64,000 nt of DNA from Algisphaera agarilytica. Its GTDB lineage: Bacteria; Planctomycetota; Phycisphaerae; Phycisphaerales; Phycisphaeraceae. The stretch covers positions 1,426,001 through 1,490,000 of the forward strand of contig NZ_JACHGY010000001.1 in assembly GCF_014207595.1 (NCBI RefSeq), read 5' to 3'. Shown piece by piece: positions 7,587-16,615 of the stretch; the first letter of the stretch is position 1, and each line of letters opens with the position of its first letter. Position numbers and translations under genes: made by a program. The notes beneath the pieces were generated by a model, which was given only the letters and a program-made list of their open reading frames with translations, was not told the origin of the DNA and did no database searches.

Positions 7587-9695
7587 GTGTCGAACCCGCC
7601 CTCTCTAGCCATCGCCGCCGACCATCGGCCGACGCACTGGCGCACCCTCATTCGGGTGGGTTGCGTGCTGTATTGGCTGACCCTCATCCTGGCGACACAC
7701 TGGCCGGGGCTGAAGCGGGAAGACCTGCCGGACCTGGGTTGGCTGCCGTTCGACAAGACGATGCACGTGCTGACCTTCGCGGGGCTGGCGATGTGGATGA
7801 CCTGGCCCAAGTGGTTCGGCCGCTGGGGCTGGGTCGGCAACGCGCTGGCCGCCGTCGGTTTCGGGATGGCCTACGGGGTCATCAAGGAGTTCACCCAGCC
7901 GCTCGTCGGGCGGACCGGGGCGTTTGACGATCTGGTGGCCGACGCGGCGGGCCTCATCATCGGGGCACCGATCGCGGTCGGCGTGGCGGTGCTGTTCACC
8001 CGCAACGGAAGCGAAGCCGAACGAGCCGACTCGCCCCGAGACTCGAACAGCACCGAACCCGGGGGCGGCGCTTCTGGAGGAGGAGGCGGGTTCGTCGGGC
8101 ATGCCGCGTTGGTCAGCGCGTTGACGCTGGTGTCGCGGATGCTGGGGCTGGTGCGCGACGCGGTGCTGGCGGCGGTGTTCGGGGCGTCGATGGTGCTCGA
8201 CGCCTTCCTGATCGGGTTTATCGTGCCGAACTTATTCCGCCGACTATTCGGGGAAGGCGCGCTGACCGCGGCGTTCATCCCGCGCTACACCAAGCTGCTC
8301 AAAGACGACCCGGCACTCGCTCGGCGGTTCGCGTCGCTGTGCGTCGTGGTCGTAGCGATGCTATTGGCGGGTATCACGTTGGTCGGCGAGGTCGTGTTGG
8401 GCGTGTGGCTGGCCAATGCCGATCAAGAGAAAACCACGCTGGCGATTCGGCTGACGATGCTGATGCTGCCGTACATGCCGATGGTATGCGGCGTGGCGTT
8501 CCTTGGCGCGATCCTGCACGTCCACCGCAAGTTCGGCCCGCCCGCCGCGGCGCCGGTCCTGCTCAACGTGGCCATGATCGTTGCCGCGCTGATTGCGGCT
8601 TCGCAGCAGTCACACGAACGCGCCGCAGTCACGCTCGTGGCCCTGTCGGTGTTGGTGGCGGGTGCAATCCAGATCGCCTGGATGGTGATCGCGGTGTGGA
8701 AGACCGCCCCGCTGACCAAGGCTTTTGCCGGCACCTCGACCCACTTCCGCGGCATGCTCGTCACCATGCTGCCCATGGTCATCGGGCTGGGCGTGTTTCA
8801 GATCAACACGCTGATGGACGGGCTGATCGCCTACGGCCTCGCCGCCCCGCCGGACGATCCGGGCGGGTCTTTCACGTTCGCGGGCAACACCTACGACTAC
8901 CCCATGGAAACCGGCGCGGTCACCACGCTGACGCTCGCCCAGCGCCTCTACCAGTTCCCGCTGGGCGTGTTCGGCATCGCCATCGCGACGGCGATCTTCC
9001 CGGCGCTCGCCAGCGCCGCGGCGGGACGCGGCGGCCACGATGAACCGCAAGCGGCTGAACACGACGACGAGTACGCGGCGATCTTCCGGCGTGGCGTCCG
9101 CCTCACGCTCTTCATCGGGCTGCCCGCCAGCGTCGGGCTCATCCTCGTGCGCGTCCCACTGACCCGCGTGTTTTTCGAATACGGCGAGTTCACGGCCGAC
9201 GACGCCCTGCGCTCCGCGGCGGTGCTCATGGCCTACGCCTCGGCGGTCTGGGCCTACTCGCTGACCCACGTCACGACCAAAGCCTTCTACGCGGTGGACG
9301 ACGCGATGACCCCGCTCAAGGTCAGCCTCGGCATGGTGGTGATCAATCTGGTGATGAACCTCACGCTGATCTGGCCGTTCGGCGTCGCGGGCCTGGCGTG
9401 GTCCACCGCGATCAGCGCCGCGGCGCAGTCGGTCGTACTCGTGGTGCTGCTCCGCAAACACGTCGCTCGGCCGATCACCGCCGAGGTGATGCGCGGCATC
9501 GGCACCACGCTGGGCCTGACCCTGGCCATGGGCGTCGCGGTGGGCGCGGTGGTGTGGCTGATTGACCCGGTTTCGCTCAACAAAGCGCAGAGCATCGGGG
9601 TGCTGGCACTATGCGTGGGCCTGGGCGCGGGGATTGTGCTGGGCGGCGCCTGGGTGCTGAAGCTGCCCGAGGTGCGCGAGCTCAAGCGAAGATAA
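7587..9695 (+). CDS. murJ: VanZ-like domain fused to MurJ lipid II flippase
   Basis: 702 residues from the GTG at 7587; an upstream ATG at 7551 is in frame but lies before the -10-like element. Residues about 20-137 are a VanZ-like domain (FDKTMHVLTFAGLAMW, then YGVIKEFTQPLVGRTGAFDD and ADAAGLIIG), a family linked to teicoplanin resistance. Residues 138-169 are a Gly/Ser-rich hydrophilic linker. Residues 170-702 are a complete MurJ/MviN with about 14 helices (SRMLGLVRDAVLAAVFG, FIVPNLFRRLFGEGALTAAF, GITLVGEVVLG). MurJ moves lipid II across the inner membrane for peptidoglycan synthesis. The fusion is continuous, with no frameshift. Confidence 0.92.
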   Translation: MSNPPSLAIAADHRPTHWRTLIRVGCVLYWLTLILATHWPGLKREDLPDLGWLPFDKTMHVLTFAGLAMWMTWPKWFGRWGWVGNALAAVGFGMAYGVIKEFTQPLVGRTGAFDDLVADAAGLIIGAPIAVGVAVLFTRNGSEAERADSPRDSNSTEPGGGASGGGGGFVGHAALVSALTLVSRMLGLVRDAVLAAVFGASMVLDAFLIGFIVPNLFRRLFGEGALTAAFIPRYTKLLKDDPALARRFASLCVVVVAMLLAGITLVGEVVLGVWLANADQEKTTLAIRLTMLMLPYMPMVCGVAFLGAILHVHRKFGPPAAAPVLLNVAMIVAALIAASQQSHERAAVTLVALSVLVAGAIQIAWMVIAVWKTAPLTKAFAGTSTHFRGMLVTMLPMVIGLGVFQINTLMDGLIAYGLAAPPDDPGGSFTFAGNTYDYPMETGAVTTLTLAQRLYQFPLGVFGIAIATAIFPALASAAAGRGGHDEPQAAEHDDEYAAIFRRGVRLTLFIGLPASVGLILVRVPLTRVFFEYGEFTADDALRSAAVLMAYASAVWAYSLTHVTTKAFYAVDDAMTPLKVSLGMVVINLVMNLTLIWPFGVAGLAWSTAISAAAQSVVLVVLLRKHVARPITAEVMRGIGTTLGLTLAMGVAVGAVVWLIDPVSLNKAQSIGVLALCVGLGAGIVLGGAWVLKLPEVRELKRR

Positions 9696-9742
9696 AACCC
9701 GTTTAACGGAAGACGCTTTGCGAAGGCTTTCGGGTATGACGC

Positions 9743-9773
9743 AAAAAAGCGGGGGCACTTTGTGCCACCCGCT
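9743..9773 (-). terminator. Terminator of the prepilin-like gene
   Basis: On the minus strand AGCGGGTGGCAC, loop AAA, GTGCCCCCGCT are followed by six T. It lies between convergent genes and may serve both, but the T-tract favours the minus strand. Confidence 0.85.
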
Positions 9774-9804
9774 TAACGTGCGTTGAGATATCTGAGGCTA
9801 GCGA

Positions 9805-10287
9805 TCAGTCCGACGTCGAGGCGAGGGTGCTGGCGTCGGACGTGTTGGCCGCGTTGTAGAGCTCGAGCGTCAGCGCTTCGGTGTCCTGCGCGGGCACCAG
9901 AGCACGGAACGTGCCGTTGTTGGGGTTGTACCAGAACGCACCGCCGGTACCGACGAGTTTGTTGGACGGGTGGGTGTCGCCGCTGGCGGCGCTGGTGTCG
10001 TAGTTCACGATCGGCGATTGCTGCTCGGGGGCCAGCGGGTTGCTGGGCAGAGCGCCCTCGACGAACCAGTCGCCGTCGAGCGTGGTCGCGTACGAGCCTG
10101 TGGTGGCGTAGTCCTCGAAGATCTTGGACTGCACGGTGCGAACGATCGACGAAGCGGCGACCGCTTTGGATTGCGCGGTCGCGCTGCTGAACTGCGGGAT
10201 GACGATCGAGGCGAGGATGCCGAGGATCACCACCACGATCAGGATTTCGACCAGCGTGAACCCGTGTTGTTTCGTCTGCTTCATCAT
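9805..10287 (-). CDS. Type IV prepilin-like / GspG-type pseudopilin
   Basis: 160 residues. Residues 1-9 are a short basic leader ending in Gly, followed by FTLVEILIVVVILGILASIV, the prepilin peptidase site (G|FTLVE with Glu+5) plus the hydrophobic stalk. The C-terminal globular part (YATTGSYATTLDGDWFVEGA, then FWYNPNNGTFRALVP) resembles planctomycete general secretion pathway G-like pseudopilins. Two adjacent ATG codons follow the strong site GGAGGGGAG. No other secretion gene is next to it; the nearest candidate partner is the GspE-like ATPase at 36845. It ends in its own terminator. Confidence 0.9.
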   Translation of the reverse strand: MMKQTKQHGFTLVEILIVVVILGILASIVIPQFSSATAQSKAVAASSIVRTVQSKIFEDYATTGSYATTLDGDWFVEGALPSNPLAPEQQSPIVNYDTSAASGDTHPSNKLVGTGGAFWYNPNNGTFRALVPAQDTEALTLELYNAANTSDASTLASTSD

Positions 10288-10462
10288 GAAGAGGCTCCCC
10301 TCCTATAGCGATTGATACCAACCAGCCGCCGCGCGGCCTTACCCCTGAAATCGACGCGAATCTTGAAAGACTTAACCCCCGCCCCGTCTTCCGGGCGGCT
10401 GCAGCTTCCCCAATCGTTACAACCCTCACCCCTTCCCAACCGCGCGGCCCGACACGGTCGCC

Positions 10463-11095
10463 TCAGCGGTGGAGCGGGTAGACCGCCTGGATCTCGCGGG
10501 AGGTGCCGCGGGTGGCTTCGGTGAGCTGCACCACGACGTTGAGCGTATCACGGTCGGCCAGCAACTCTTCAGCTAACGCAAGCGTCAGCGAGTAGTGGTC
10601 GCCGGTGAATCCGCTGCGGTACGCGGCGTCCCAGTCGGCGGGTTCCCAGAGTTTTTCGAGCAACACCTCGGGCGAATCGCCGGTGACATCCAGCAGCTGC
10701 ACCTTGACCTGGCCCGGCACAACCAGGGTTCGGCCACGCTGATCGGTGGGCTTGATGTACAGCCGAACCTCGTCGTCGGTCCCGTCGCCGTTGCTGTCGA
10801 TCGGCCCGGAGTACCGCCCGAACTCCAGGCCCGAAAACACCGGCGCTACCGCGCCCGGGATCGCGCCCGAGCCGGCCGCGTCTTCTCGATAGACACGCAG
10901 CTCACTCTCGAGCAGCGCGAGCTGCTTCTGGGTCTCATCGATCTGTTGACGGAGTTCCTGGTTATCCCGGCGGAGCTCATCGTTGTGCTGCGACAGCGAT
11001 CGGCCGTCGCCGCCCACGCGAGCGGAGCAGCCCACCTGCAACGCGGCTACCGAGAGTGTGATCCAGGCCAACGCGTTGGGGCGAAACGTGCACAT
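10463..11095 (-). CDS. Exported lipoprotein with coiled coil
   Basis: 210 residues. The leader ends in the lipobox LQVGC (Cys23). Residues about 33-75 form a heptad-rich coiled coil (NDELRRDNQELRQQIDETQK). The C-terminal domain (about 90-210) is beta-rich and carries DSNGDGTDDE, a calcium-loop-like sequence. GGAG lies 9 nt before the start. The clpP gene ends 54 nt upstream on the same strand. No known family was recognised; the coiled coil suggests oligomerisation at the membrane. Confidence 0.7.
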   Translation of the reverse strand: MCTFRPNALAWITLSVAALQVGCSARVGGDGRSLSQHNDELRRDNQELRQQIDETQKQLALLESELRVYREDAAGSGAIPGAVAPVFSGLEFGRYSGPIDSNGDGTDDEVRLYIKPTDQRGRTLVVPGQVKVQLLDVTGDSPEVLLEKLWEPADWDAAYRSGFTGDHYSLTLALAEELLADRDTLNVVVQLTEATRGTSREIQAVYPLHR

Positions 11096-11149
11096 GGGCG
11101 AAACTCCGCGGCTTGCTTAACGGGATGTCGGGACGGGCGCCGGTCAGCC

Positions 11150-11773
11150 TCAGTCGTCGGACGACGAGCCGCCCTGGGTTTCGGGCAGGTGCTCGAGGAC
11201 GCTGTCGACCACGCCGTACTCCACCGACTGCTCGGCGTCGATCCAGTAGTCGCGTTCGCAGTCCTCGGCGATCTTCTCTTCGGTCTGGCCGGTGTGGTGG
11301 GCCATGATCTTGTAGAGGCGCTTGCGGGTCTTGATCATCTCCTGGGCCTGGATGCCCAGGTCGGTGGCCTGACCCTGCATGACGCCGCCCATCAGCGGCT
11401 GGTGCAGCAGCACGCGGGCGTTGGGCAGGATGTGACGCTTGCCCTTTTCGCCGGCCATGAGCAGCAGCGAGCCCATCGAGGCCGCCATGCCGATGCAGTA
11501 GGTCGCGACCTTGGGGCGGACGAACTGCATGGTGTCGTAGATGCCGAGCCCAGCCGAGACGCTGCCGCCGGGCGAGTTGATGTAGCAGTGGATGTCGCTG
11601 TCGTCGTCTTCGTTGGACAGCAGCAGGAGCTGAGCGGTGACGACCTGGGTCATCTCGTCGGTGACGGGCCCGTTGATGAAGATGATGCGGTCTTTGAGAA
11701 GACGGGAGTAGATGTCGTAGGCGCGTTCACCGCGGCCGGACTTCTCGATCACCATGGGGACTAACGTGCTCAT
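11150..11773 (-). CDS. clpP: ATP-dependent Clp protease proteolytic subunit
   Basis: 207 residues from the ATG at 11773 (GGAAGGA 8 nt upstream; an ATG at 11791 is in frame but lies upstream of that site). Serine protease barrel working with ClpX or ClpA in the cytoplasm. The catalytic Ser is in [14 protein letters not shown], His in [14 protein letters not shown] and Asp in ERDYWIDA. The usual GQAAS reads GMAAS here. No clpX or tig gene is adjacent. The C-terminus is short and acidic (QGGSSSDD). Confidence 0.96.
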   Translation of the reverse strand: MSTLVPMVIEKSGRGERAYDIYSRLLKDRIIFINGPVTDEMTQVVTAQLLLLSNEDDDSDIHCYINSPGGSVSAGLGIYDTMQFVRPKVATYCIGMAASMGSLLLMAGEKGKRHILPNARVLLHQPLMGGVMQGQATDLGIQAQEMIKTRKRLYKIMAHHTGQTEEKIAEDCERDYWIDAEQSVEYGVVDSVLEHLPETQGGSSSDD

Positions 11774-11963
11774 CGCGGGGGTTCCTTCCAATTGATCCGG
11801 ATCGCGGGGCCGGGTGAGGCCTCGCGGGGGGAGGCGGGGGATGTCAACACGACATCGGCCATCCGTGGGCGTGTCGTTTGATATTGAGCGGGATTATAGC
11901 CGCGTTTGCCCGTCAATTCGCTGTGGCCGCCCCCGCAGGCACGGTGGGTCCGATCATGGGGAA

Positions 11964-14168
11964 TCAGTCAGACAGCACGGTGCTGCCCTCGGGCGCCTCA
12001 CGCGGATCGGGGATGAGGTCGGGCAGTTTCACGCGGTTGAGGAAACCCGCCGCGTCGTGGCGGGCCGAGGCATCGACCGCTTCCTGAACCGATTGGCCTT
12101 GTTCCCGGGTGACCAACCAGCCGGGCTGACTCATCGACGTCACCGCCCAGGCCGGCTGCCCATCGATCTCGATCGCCAGGCGGGTGGTTCGGGTCTTGGC
12201 GTCCACCTTGGTCAGCTCGGGCTCGAATGGATTTCTGCCTCGCGACTCGTAAACGCGTTGCTCCGATTCAGTGGTCGTCACCCCGACGACGCGGACAGCC
12301 TGTCCGTCCGCCACCAAAACGCCGCGCCCTTCAAGCTGATCCACCAGCGCGTTCTTGATCGCTTCACGCTCCGCACCGCTGGCCTCGACCTTCGAGACAT
12401 CCACCGACACCCGGTCGCCCGGCTGAAGGAGCATCGTCGGGGAATCCATGCCGGCGCGGGCCTGGTCGATCCCTTTAGCCGCCCGACCGGGCAACGGCCA
12501 GGCCGTCAACACGAAGGCGGGTCCCGCATCGCGTTTGAGTTCGGTGGATTTGCCGATCCGCACAAGCGACCCCGCGTGCGCGGCAAACTTCACCCGCGAC
12601 ACGCCGTCCTGATCCATGTCATACCCCCAGATCGGCTGCCCCGTTTTCAGGTCGTAGACCCAGCCGCCCGCAAACACCAACCCGGAATCGGCGGCAACCG
12701 GCGGGCCCGACTCCCCGGGCCGCAGGCCGATGCTGGGCCAAGACACGCGGTTCAACAGATCCCACCCTTTGACCAGATTCCGGCCGCCCGCCACCAGGGT
12801 CTGTCCATCCGGCGAAAACGAAAGCGACCGCACCCGGAAGTCGGCACCGGGCAGCGTGGCGCCCACCTCGCCGGTCCGGACGTCGAGCAACACCGCGCGT
12901 CCGTCCGCCAAGGCCGCCAGCCACTCGCCGCCGGGGGTCAAGGCCAAGACGTCACTGCCCTGATCCAGGCCGCTGACCTCCCAGAGGCCGCGGCCCGTCG
13001 TAGCGTCCCAAGCCGACACCACGCCCCTGCGGTTGCTCACCACCACCGTGTCCGCATCGACAAACAAAACCTGCTCGATATCCGCCTGAGACTTCTGACG
13101 ATCGTCAAACGGGGCGAAACTCACCAGGTGCTTAGGCTGTCGTGCTGACCAATCCCAAACATCCAGCCGGTTCTTCGAGCCGATGTGAAACCCGTTGGCC
13201 ACGGAGGCGAGGCGTTCACCGCCCGGCGAAAGAGCACGGGGCAAAGCCGCCGCGTCAAACTCAACCGCCCCCGTGACCCGCCCACGAGCGATATCGACCT
13301 TCTCGGCATAAATCGTCGTGGCCTTTCCGGGCGGCGTGTCTTCGATGACCACCAAGGCGTGCGTCCCGGACATCTGCATCACCACAGGCTTCTCGAAAAA
13401 CCGGTTCTCACCCGACTTCAAAGAAAGCGTCCGCGGGCGTTGGATCGTCTCGTCGGCGGGGTCCACCAAGACCTCGCCCCATCGGCCCGGGGACACCGTC
13501 GTGATCTCCATGCCCAAGCGGTCCGCCTCGCTAACCGGGTGGGCGAACGGCGGCGGCGCAAACGGGTCGCGCTTGCCCGAGTCGTCGCGGGTCGTCTGGG
13601 ATTCCTTCTTTTCGTGGTCGGCAAATGCTTCCTTGGCCTTGCGCAACGAATCACGGATCGAGTCGTTGTGAACGCTGTGCCCGAACTGACTGAATACATC
13701 CGGGCCCTCGTGGTCTTCGCCGGGGGTACGCAAACGTGGGGCGTCGACCCACTCCCAGTGGAACTGCGTCACGCCAATGCCCTGCTTCGTTGCAATCAGG
13801 TAGAGCGGCGGCGAAGCGCGTTTGACTTCGGCCTCGACCCATCGGCTGTGTCTTTTCAGTTCGACCTCCTGCCCGGTACGGAACCGCCGCGGCTTTTCGC
13901 GTTCGGGCGTGGCGGCCGGCCCGTCCGAAACCCCGCCCACCGCGCGCAGCCGGTCGGCGGTGATCCATTCTTCGGTGCCGTCGTCGTAGCGGATCTGCAG
14001 CCGACGCCCCTCTTTCTTGATGAACTCGGCGGGCGACCAGATATCGCCCTCGCGCACCTCCACCGCATCACCGGGCGACGGCTCGAAGGCGTGAACCGAA
14101 AACGCGGCGGCCGACAACGCGATCGCCAAACCCGAGCACCACCAAACCGAAGATCGTTGAATACGCAT
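11964..14168 (-). CDS. Exported SHD1/Tudor-like and WD40 beta-propeller protein
   Basis: 734 residues from the ATG at 14168, preceded by AAGGGAT. A signal peptide (about 1-28) is followed by two SH3-like repeats of the SHD1 kind found in planctomycetes (GDAVEVREGDIWSPAEFIKK... and GQEVELKRHSRWVEAEVKRA). From about residue 260 there are WD40-like blades (VVVSNRRGVVSAWDATTGRG, SLSFSPDGQTLVAGGRN), and the C-terminal region has a GNA1162-like or lipoprotein-like beta domain (QLEGRGVLVADGQAVRVVGV). It is probably periplasmic, binding a protein partner. The terminator of the fasciclin gene upstream separates it from that gene. Confidence 0.8.
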   Translation of the reverse strand: MRIQRSSVWWCSGLAIALSAAAFSVHAFEPSPGDAVEVREGDIWSPAEFIKKEGRRLQIRYDDGTEEWITADRLRAVGGVSDGPAATPEREKPRRFRTGQEVELKRHSRWVEAEVKRASPPLYLIATKQGIGVTQFHWEWVDAPRLRTPGEDHEGPDVFSQFGHSVHNDSIRDSLRKAKEAFADHEKKESQTTRDDSGKRDPFAPPPFAHPVSEADRLGMEITTVSPGRWGEVLVDPADETIQRPRTLSLKSGENRFFEKPVVMQMSGTHALVVIEDTPPGKATTIYAEKVDIARGRVTGAVEFDAAALPRALSPGGERLASVANGFHIGSKNRLDVWDWSARQPKHLVSFAPFDDRQKSQADIEQVLFVDADTVVVSNRRGVVSAWDATTGRGLWEVSGLDQGSDVLALTPGGEWLAALADGRAVLLDVRTGEVGATLPGADFRVRSLSFSPDGQTLVAGGRNLVKGWDLLNRVSWPSIGLRPGESGPPVAADSGLVFAGGWVYDLKTGQPIWGYDMDQDGVSRVKFAAHAGSLVRIGKSTELKRDAGPAFVLTAWPLPGRAAKGIDQARAGMDSPTMLLQPGDRVSVDVSKVEASGAEREAIKNALVDQLEGRGVLVADGQAVRVVGVTTTESEQRVYESRGRNPFEPELTKVDAKTRTTRLAIEIDGQPAWAVTSMSQPGWLVTREQGQSVQEAVDASARHDAAGFLNRVKLPDLIPDPREAPEGSTVLSD

Positions 14169-14247
14169 ATTGATCCCTTGCAGACAGGTAAATCCCAGAG
14201 CGAATGAGTGTAACCCGTCGCCGCACCAACCGAGCCAACCAACCCAC

Positions 14248-14280
14248 AAAAAAGCCGCACACCCCGGAGGATGTGCGGCC
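14248..14280 (-). terminator. Terminator after fasciclin gene 1
   Basis: On the minus strand GCCGCACA-loop-TGTGCGGC is followed by six T, 32 nt after the stop codon. Confidence 0.9.
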
Positions 14281-14311
14281 GATCGATGAACTTCGGGTTG
14301 TGAGCGAGGGC

Positions 14312-14872
14312 TTACTCGGCGGGGAGCAACACCGCGTCGATCACGTGGATCATGCCGTTGGTGGTTTCGATATCGGTCTTGATGATGTTGACGCCGTTGA
14401 CCTGGGCGTGGTCGTGGTCGCCGTGAGATTCAACCGAGAAGGTGAGTTCGCCGCCCTGCACGGTGGTGGCGGTCCCTGCTTCGAGTGCGGCCGCCGAATC
14501 GACCTTGCCGGGCACGACGTGGTAGGTCAGGATCGCGACGAGTTGGTCTTTGTTTTCCGGCTCGAGCAACGACTCGACAGTACCTTCGGGGAGCTTGGCG
14601 AACGCCGCGTCGGTCGGGGCGAGCACGGTCAGCGGGCCTTCGGACTGCAGCGTCTCGACGAGGCCGGCCGCTTCCGCGGCGGCGAGCAGGGTGTTGAACA
14701 CACCCGCGGACGCGGCGGTTTCGACGATGTCGCCGCTGGGCCCGGCAGGCTTTTCCTTCTTGGCCGAGCAGCCGCAGCCGCCGCACGCCATGGCGGCGGG
14801 TGCCGTCATCACCGCTGCGACCACTGCGAGTGCGGCGATAGAAAACAAACGAGTAAAGGGTTGGAGTTTCAT
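14312..14872 (-). CDS. Secreted fasciclin-domain protein 1
   Basis: 186 residues from the ATG at 14872. The signal peptide ends AAMACGG and is followed by a Cys cluster CGGCGCS, so it may be a lipoprotein or metal-binding. A single FAS1 domain spans about 45-185 with the two conserved boxes: LTVLAPTDAAFAKLP (H1) and VNGVNIIKTDIETTNGMIHV (H2, close to the YH-motif region LTYHVVPGK). FAS1 domains mediate adhesion or matrix binding. It lies directly downstream of a sigma/anti-sigma pair, and a paralogue lies on that pair's other side. A His/Asp patch (SHGDHDHAQ) sits in a loop. Confidence 0.92.
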   Translation of the reverse strand: MKLQPFTRLFSIAALAVVAAVMTAPAAMACGGCGCSAKKEKPAGPSGDIVETAASAGVFNTLLAAAEAAGLVETLQSEGPLTVLAPTDAAFAKLPEGTVESLLEPENKDQLVAILTYHVVPGKVDSAAALEAGTATTVQGGELTFSVESHGDHDHAQVNGVNIIKTDIETTNGMIHVIDAVLLPAE

Positions 14873-14997
14873 ATCAGAGTCTTTCGCTTGGGTTTCAGAA
14901 TCAGTTACGTGTTGTGCGTTGCAATCGGACGATAGGTGGCGAATTGGGGTTTGACTCGCCGCTTCAGAAAAAAACGGCGATGAAGTCAACCCGGCAA

Positions 14998-15840
14998 CTA
15001 CTCAACCGCCGCCACAACCAGCAGGGCGTTGTTGGATTTAACAACGCCGCCGGGCTGTTCGAGGGTGATCGCAAACGCGGCGGGCTGATCGACGCGGAGC
15101 TTGGCGTCGATGGGCACGTAGGCCTTGCCGTCTTGCGCAACGTGGTCCGCCACGCTGAAGACGCCGCCGTCGACGGGGAATGCGTCGCGGGTGGGGTCGA
15201 CGATCCAGAGCTGGTACTGCGCGGTGGCGGGGTCGTTGGCGGGGAGTTGGTCGAGCACCATGTAACCGCCCTGGGTGGTTCCGCTCCAAGCGACCTGGCC
15301 GGTGACCTGTTCGTAGCCGGGCTCGGTGATCGTCCAGGGATACTCGGCGACGTCGGCGGTTGCTTGCATGAATTCCAAGTACTGCTCGTCGGCGGCGAGC
15401 GGCGTGACCTCGACCGGTGCCTCGGGGGCCGTCGTGAGGATCAACGCCACCAGGATCGACGCCGCCACGGCTCCGATCACCGCCCCGCCGATGAACGCCA
15501 ACACGCCGCGGTTGTTCTGCGTGTTCAACGTGTCGGGGAGAGTGGGTTCGGGTTGGGCGGCAGGAGCGGGTTGAATAAATCGCTCGGCATCCGCGGCGAG
15601 TTTGTCGGACAAGCCCGCAGGCAACTCCGCTTGGCCCGACGAAGGCACCGCCTCGGCAACCAACAGCAACGCCGCGGCTTCTTCGAGCGCGTCGTCCTGC
15701 AGTTCGGGATGGTCTTCGAGCAAACGGGTCATCTCGTGATTCACGTCGGGCGTCAGCAGCCCCAGCGTATGGTCGGCCAACAGGTCGAGCAGACGCTCCG
15801 ATTCTGGGTTCGCAGGCGGGGTGGGGTTGGATTCGCTCAC
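14998..15840 (-). CDS. RskA-type anti-sigma factor
   Basis: 280 residues, GTG start overlapping the sigma-factor stop (GTGA). The N-terminal cytoplasmic part (1-110) resembles anti-sigma domains without the zinc motif (LADHTLGLLTPDVNHEMTRL). One membrane helix spans 113-136. The C-terminal extracytoplasmic RskA domain includes ITEPGYEQVTGQVAWSGTTQ and ATAQYQLWIVDP. It should hold the sigma factor inactive until cleaved or released. Translational coupling to the sigma gene fits a stoichiometric pair. Confidence 0.88.
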   Translation of the reverse strand: MSESNPTPPANPESERLLDLLADHTLGLLTPDVNHEMTRLLEDHPELQDDALEEAAALLLVAEAVPSSGQAELPAGLSDKLAADAERFIQPAPAAQPEPTLPDTLNTQNNRGVLAFIGGAVIGAVAASILVALILTTAPEAPVEVTPLAADEQYLEFMQATADVAEYPWTITEPGYEQVTGQVAWSGTTQGGYMVLDQLPANDPATAQYQLWIVDPTRDAFPVDGGVFSVADHVAQDGKAYVPIDAKLRVDQPAAFAITLEQPGGVVKSNNALLVVAAVE

Positions 15841-16511
15841 GGCGTCACCCCCTCGTGTTCTCGCTCGGCCAGAGCCTCACGCAGCCGGATCAAACCCCGG
15901 CGGACGTGCGATTTTACCGTGCCCAGCGGCATTTCGAGCCGTTCCGCCACCTCCTGGTGGGTCAGCCCGTCACACACGGCCAAACGAAGCACCTCGGGCT
16001 GAGGCGGCTTGAGCTCGGCCATCGCGGCGTGGATGCAGCGAACCTCGTCGGAGAGCTCCAACGCCGCGGTCGGCCCTTGGTCGTACGACGCGGCGGTAGA
16101 CGCCTCGGAGAGTTCGGCGGGCTGGCCGTCGGGCCGGGCTTGGGTCCGCCGCAGCCGGTCGATCAGACGCCGACGGGTGAGCACCGCGATGAAGGTGGCT
16201 TCTTTGCCTTTGCTCGGGTCGAACCGGTCGGCCTTCTGCCACAACTCGATGAACACCTCTTGGACCGCGTCTTCGGCCTCGGGCCGATTGCCCAACACCC
16301 GTCGGGCCAGGCTCCACACCAGGCCACGATACTTTTCGAGGCAGGCGTTGATCGCTTCACGATCACCCCGGGCGACCTGCGGGAGCAGGGGTGGCTCGGC
16401 GGTGATCGGGTTGGGGGCGGTCTGATCCATGGTCTGGAGCGGTCGGCCCGGTTGCGGCACGACTTCCAAGTCTAGGCCGTCGGGGCGGGATGGGCTCAGC
16501 GTTAGATTCAT
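15837..16511 (-). CDS. ECF-type RNA polymerase sigma factor
   Basis: 224 residues from the ATG at 16511. Region 2 reads CLEKYRGLVWSLARRVLGNR...AEDAVQEVFIELWQKADRFD, and region 4 reads VLRLAVCDGLTHQEVAERLE followed by MPLGTVKSHVRRGLIRLREA, a SigK/ECF-like layout. The linker holds a low-complexity segment (ASTAASYDQGPTAALE). The start is uncertain: no ribosome site was found, and an ATG at 16430 would also keep region 2 whole. The overlapping downstream gene encodes its RskA-like antagonist. Confidence 0.9.
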   Translation of the reverse strand: MNLTLSPSRPDGLDLEVVPQPGRPLQTMDQTAPNPITAEPPLLPQVARGDREAINACLEKYRGLVWSLARRVLGNRPEAEDAVQEVFIELWQKADRFDPSKGKEATFIAVLTRRRLIDRLRRTQARPDGQPAELSEASTAASYDQGPTAALELSDEVRCIHAAMAELKPPQPEVLRLAVCDGLTHQEVAERLEMPLGTVKSHVRRGLIRLREALAEREHEGVTP

Positions 16512-16559
16512 GGCCGTCGTCTGGCCCGCGTTTGGAAAAGCAGGCAACTTCTGCGAAGC

Positions 16560-16596
16560 AAAAACAGCCTGCCGCCTGGAGGGACGGACAGGCTGT
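16560..16596 (-). terminator. Terminator after fasciclin gene 2
   Basis: On the minus strand ACAGCCTG...CAGGCTGT is followed by five T. It separates fasciclin gene 2 from the sigma gene. Confidence 0.8.
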
Positions 16597-16615
16597 GGAT
16601 GGGGTCGATACTCAA

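Noticed and set aside
14940-14997. Terminator after the anti-sigma gene (CGCCG-T7-CGGCG)
   Set aside because: The T-tract is in the loop, not after the stem, so it is not a normal terminator.
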